Of a stretch of DNA of 14,210 bases, positions 14,001 through 14,210 are shown in pieces. The stretch is from the NCBI GenBank assembly GCA_030596225.1, contig JAUVKO010000023.1, positions 1 to 14,210 on the forward strand, given 5' to 3'. The DNA comes from Fidelibacterota bacterium. GTDB taxonomy: Bacteria; Fidelibacterota; UBA8477; JABMPR01. The notes beneath the pieces were generated by a model. The model saw only the letters and a list, made by a program, of their open reading frames with translations, searched no databases and had not been told where the DNA came from. A program made the position numbers and the translations under genes. The stretch's first letter is position 1. The number at the start of each line of letters is the position of its first letter.

Positions 14001-14122
14001 CTTGGCAGCACATTAATTTTTACGGTCGATATGAGTTTACTAAATCGTTCCAACCCATTGATATTGACGAGATTGTGCAGGAATTATTGTCCCGGTCAGA
14101 AACGGCTCCAAAATTTGCGTAG
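11051..14122 (+). CDS. tnpA: Tn3-family transposase TnpA (DDE)
   Basis: The 1023-residue cut-and-copy transposase binds the element's inverted repeats and joins their 3' ends to a new target. The frame opens at GTG 11003, but ATG 11051 is preferred because GAGGAG (11036-11041) lies 9 bases before it; ATG 11030 is a less likely alternative. The N-terminal part (about residues 10-170, with L-E-A-D-E-I-A-A-V-F-G-L-P) matches the DUF4158 DNA-binding region. The C-terminal half is the Tn3 DDE domain: Asp705 in S-S-D-G-Q-K-F, Asp777 in S-T-D-T-H-G-A-N-E, and Glu911 in N-Q-G-E-S-Y-H-K-L (catalytic assignment inferred from spacing, 72 and 134 residues). S-P-V-A-W-Q-H-I-N-F-Y-G is the family C-terminal signature. 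Length fits the family (about 950-1030), with no stop or frameshift, so it should be functional. Confidence 0.95.
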   Translation: MTAEKSSKAVTKRLKILEADEIAAVFGLPIFDDDDRAFYFSLLPPEKALLSQLHGHKSYIYYILQLGYFKAQQQFFVFDQEQVVVDANYVQRTYFPGHTLRDFAISKVTRLKQQRLIMELLNYRTCGEEEWSLLRRKAQQLARISSRPIYIFRELLAYLTRDHIVVPGYTMIQEMIGDVLHREKERLVAIASSQLTTSDAVALNNLLDNPHGLYEITRLKREPKDFSNKEITKEIQHGEQIKPLYAVAQIVLPRLEISNESINYYASMINYYSVFQMNQLEKNLAFIYLLCFVHHRYQRLHDNLINCFMYRVRQLLDEAKSAARERLYEQRLEHTRQLHKAGKVLKLFTDDSIAAATPFEEVRARAFAIIQRENLEKVADHILQTAQWDEKLFQWEYIDQISNRFKLRLRPILRILVFEAATPNNPLVPALKFLKTALQQEKPLTQYKADKIPCRFIPDTSSRYLHAKNPKGEKQLLVDRYEFLVYRSLRNELLSGDIFCQNSVRFRSFEDDLLSDNQWREKDKLIDKAGLPILTQAIDEHLTDLSNLLEMRLAQVNQRISSGENEHIEVKKSGHWRLPYSRADRGMNNPFFESLKQVDIHAVFHFVNRQCQFMSAFTHVLHRYARQKADLRTLTACILAWGTNMGLGRMAQTSDIGYQALTSTSNNFVRMETLQKANASVANAIAQLPIFQQYNLGGVVHSSSDGQKFETLLHTINARYSPKYFGVMKGIVAYTLIANHIPINAKIIGANEHESHYVFDLLYNNPTDFQPDVHSTDTHGANEVNFGILNFFGYRFAPRYRDLYSKVNKALYGFMHPSQYDPDWLLRPIRKINKKLVIEEWENIQRIVVSLALKTTTQSIVIGKLSSYARRNRTKQALWEYDNIIRSLYLLDYIDSLSLRRNVQHALNQGESYHKLHKAVSYANFGRLRFKTEGEQQIWNDCGRLIANCIIYYNSLILSNVLRRQAVDGISLASGPLAKVSPVAWQHINFYGRYEFTKSFQPIDIDEIVQELLSRSETAPKFA

Positions 14123-14124
14123 CC

Positions 14125-14163
14125 CTGGAATATACCTTTTTGGGGGGATATGCAAAAATACCC
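14125..14163 (-). repeat. Right terminal inverted repeat (IRR) of the Tn3-family element
   Basis: Read on the minus strand, this 39-bp end starts GGGTATTTTTGCATA and matches the left end except at positions 16 and 34. It begins only 3 bp after the transposase stop codon, the compact arrangement usual for this family. It reads TATATT where the left end reads TATAAT. Confidence 0.95.
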
Positions 14164-14168
14164 TATTA
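14164..14168. repeat. Target-site duplication TATTA, right copy
   Basis: Identical to 10721-10725. It fixes the right boundary of the element at 14163. Confidence 0.92.
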
Positions 14169-14210
14169 CCTGGCAACATATTAACTTCCACGGAAAATTT
14201 GAGCTCTTGG
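14169..14210 (+). pseudogene. Remnant of an older Tn3-family transposase, right piece (runs off the window)
   Basis: Read in frame with the left piece across the repaired target, this gives T-W-Q-H-I-N-F-H-G-K-F-E-L-L. The intact transposase has A-W-Q-H-I-N-F-Y-G-R-Y-E-F at the same place. The DNA differs at many third positions, so this is a related but distinct transposase, not a copy of tnpA. The last roughly 30 residues of the protein would lie past the window edge. Confidence 0.75.

Larger units (their letters stand above)
10726..14163 (+). mobile_element. Complete 3438-bp Tn3-family element carrying only a transposase
   Basis: The element is bounded by 39-bp inverted repeats (37/39 identical) and a TATTA duplication on both sides, and holds one intact Tn3-type transposase reading toward the right end, stopping 3 bp before the right repeat. 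No resolvase, TnpI-type recombinase or passenger gene is present. This minimal form resembles IS1071-type members. Tn3-family transposition makes cointegrates, so resolution would depend on homologous recombination or a resolvase supplied elsewhere. The intact frame, near-identical ends and preserved duplication point to a recent, possibly still active insertion. Confidence 0.95.

Noticed and set aside
1..14210. tRNA, rRNA or riboswitch genes
   Set aside because: No cloverleaf, rRNA-like or known aptamer pattern was seen by eye in the intergenic stretches; a covariance-model scan was not possible here.

Overview
The window looks like accessory DNA from a Chloroflexota (Anaerolineae-like) bacterium. 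This is an inference from the long Thr-Pro linkers in a giant secreted protein, the acidic tail on the SbcD-type nuclease, and the style of the Rhs protein. No rRNA or other marker gene confirms it. All genes read left to right.

Layout. (1) Bases 1-999 are the 3' part of an SbcD/Mre11-type nuclease gene, cut by the window edge and followed by a perfect 13-bp hairpin. (2) Bases 1000-1428 are a 429-bp intergenic region rich in control-like sequence: two CRP-like palindromes (TGTGA-N6-TCACA/T), a separate ACTGACA palindrome with a repeated half, a sigma70-like promoter and a good ribosome binding site. (3) Bases 1429-9987 encode a 2852-residue Sec-exported Rhs/YD-repeat protein. It has an SpvB-like N-terminal module, several inserted beta-sandwich-like domains, three Thr-Pro linkers, an intact Rhs core ending in P-x4-DPSG, and an unrecognised, AT-rich C-terminal tip of about 198 residues. 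(4) Bases 10018-10632 encode a small, very AT-rich lipoprotein-like protein 30 bp downstream, placed where an immunity gene would be expected. (5) Bases 10726-14163 are a complete 3438-bp Tn3-family element with 39-bp terminal inverted repeats (37/39 identical), a 5-bp TATTA target duplication, and only a transposase gene (tnpA). (6) The DNA on both sides of this element rejoins to read the C-terminal signature of a different Tn3-family transposase (P-I-T-W-Q-H-I-N-F-x-G), so the element is nested inside an older transposase remnant.

How the parts fit. The Rhs protein resembles a WapA-type polymorphic toxin of single-membrane bacteria: a conserved export and shell module carries a swappable tip, with a matching small gene behind it. 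Base composition falls sharply at the tip boundary and stays low through the small gene, as expected if tip and partner were acquired together. Layered Tn3 elements just downstream indicate an integration-prone site. The least explained parts are the tip domain, the roughly 560-residue insertion that splits the last YD repeats, and the export signal on the putative immunity protein.
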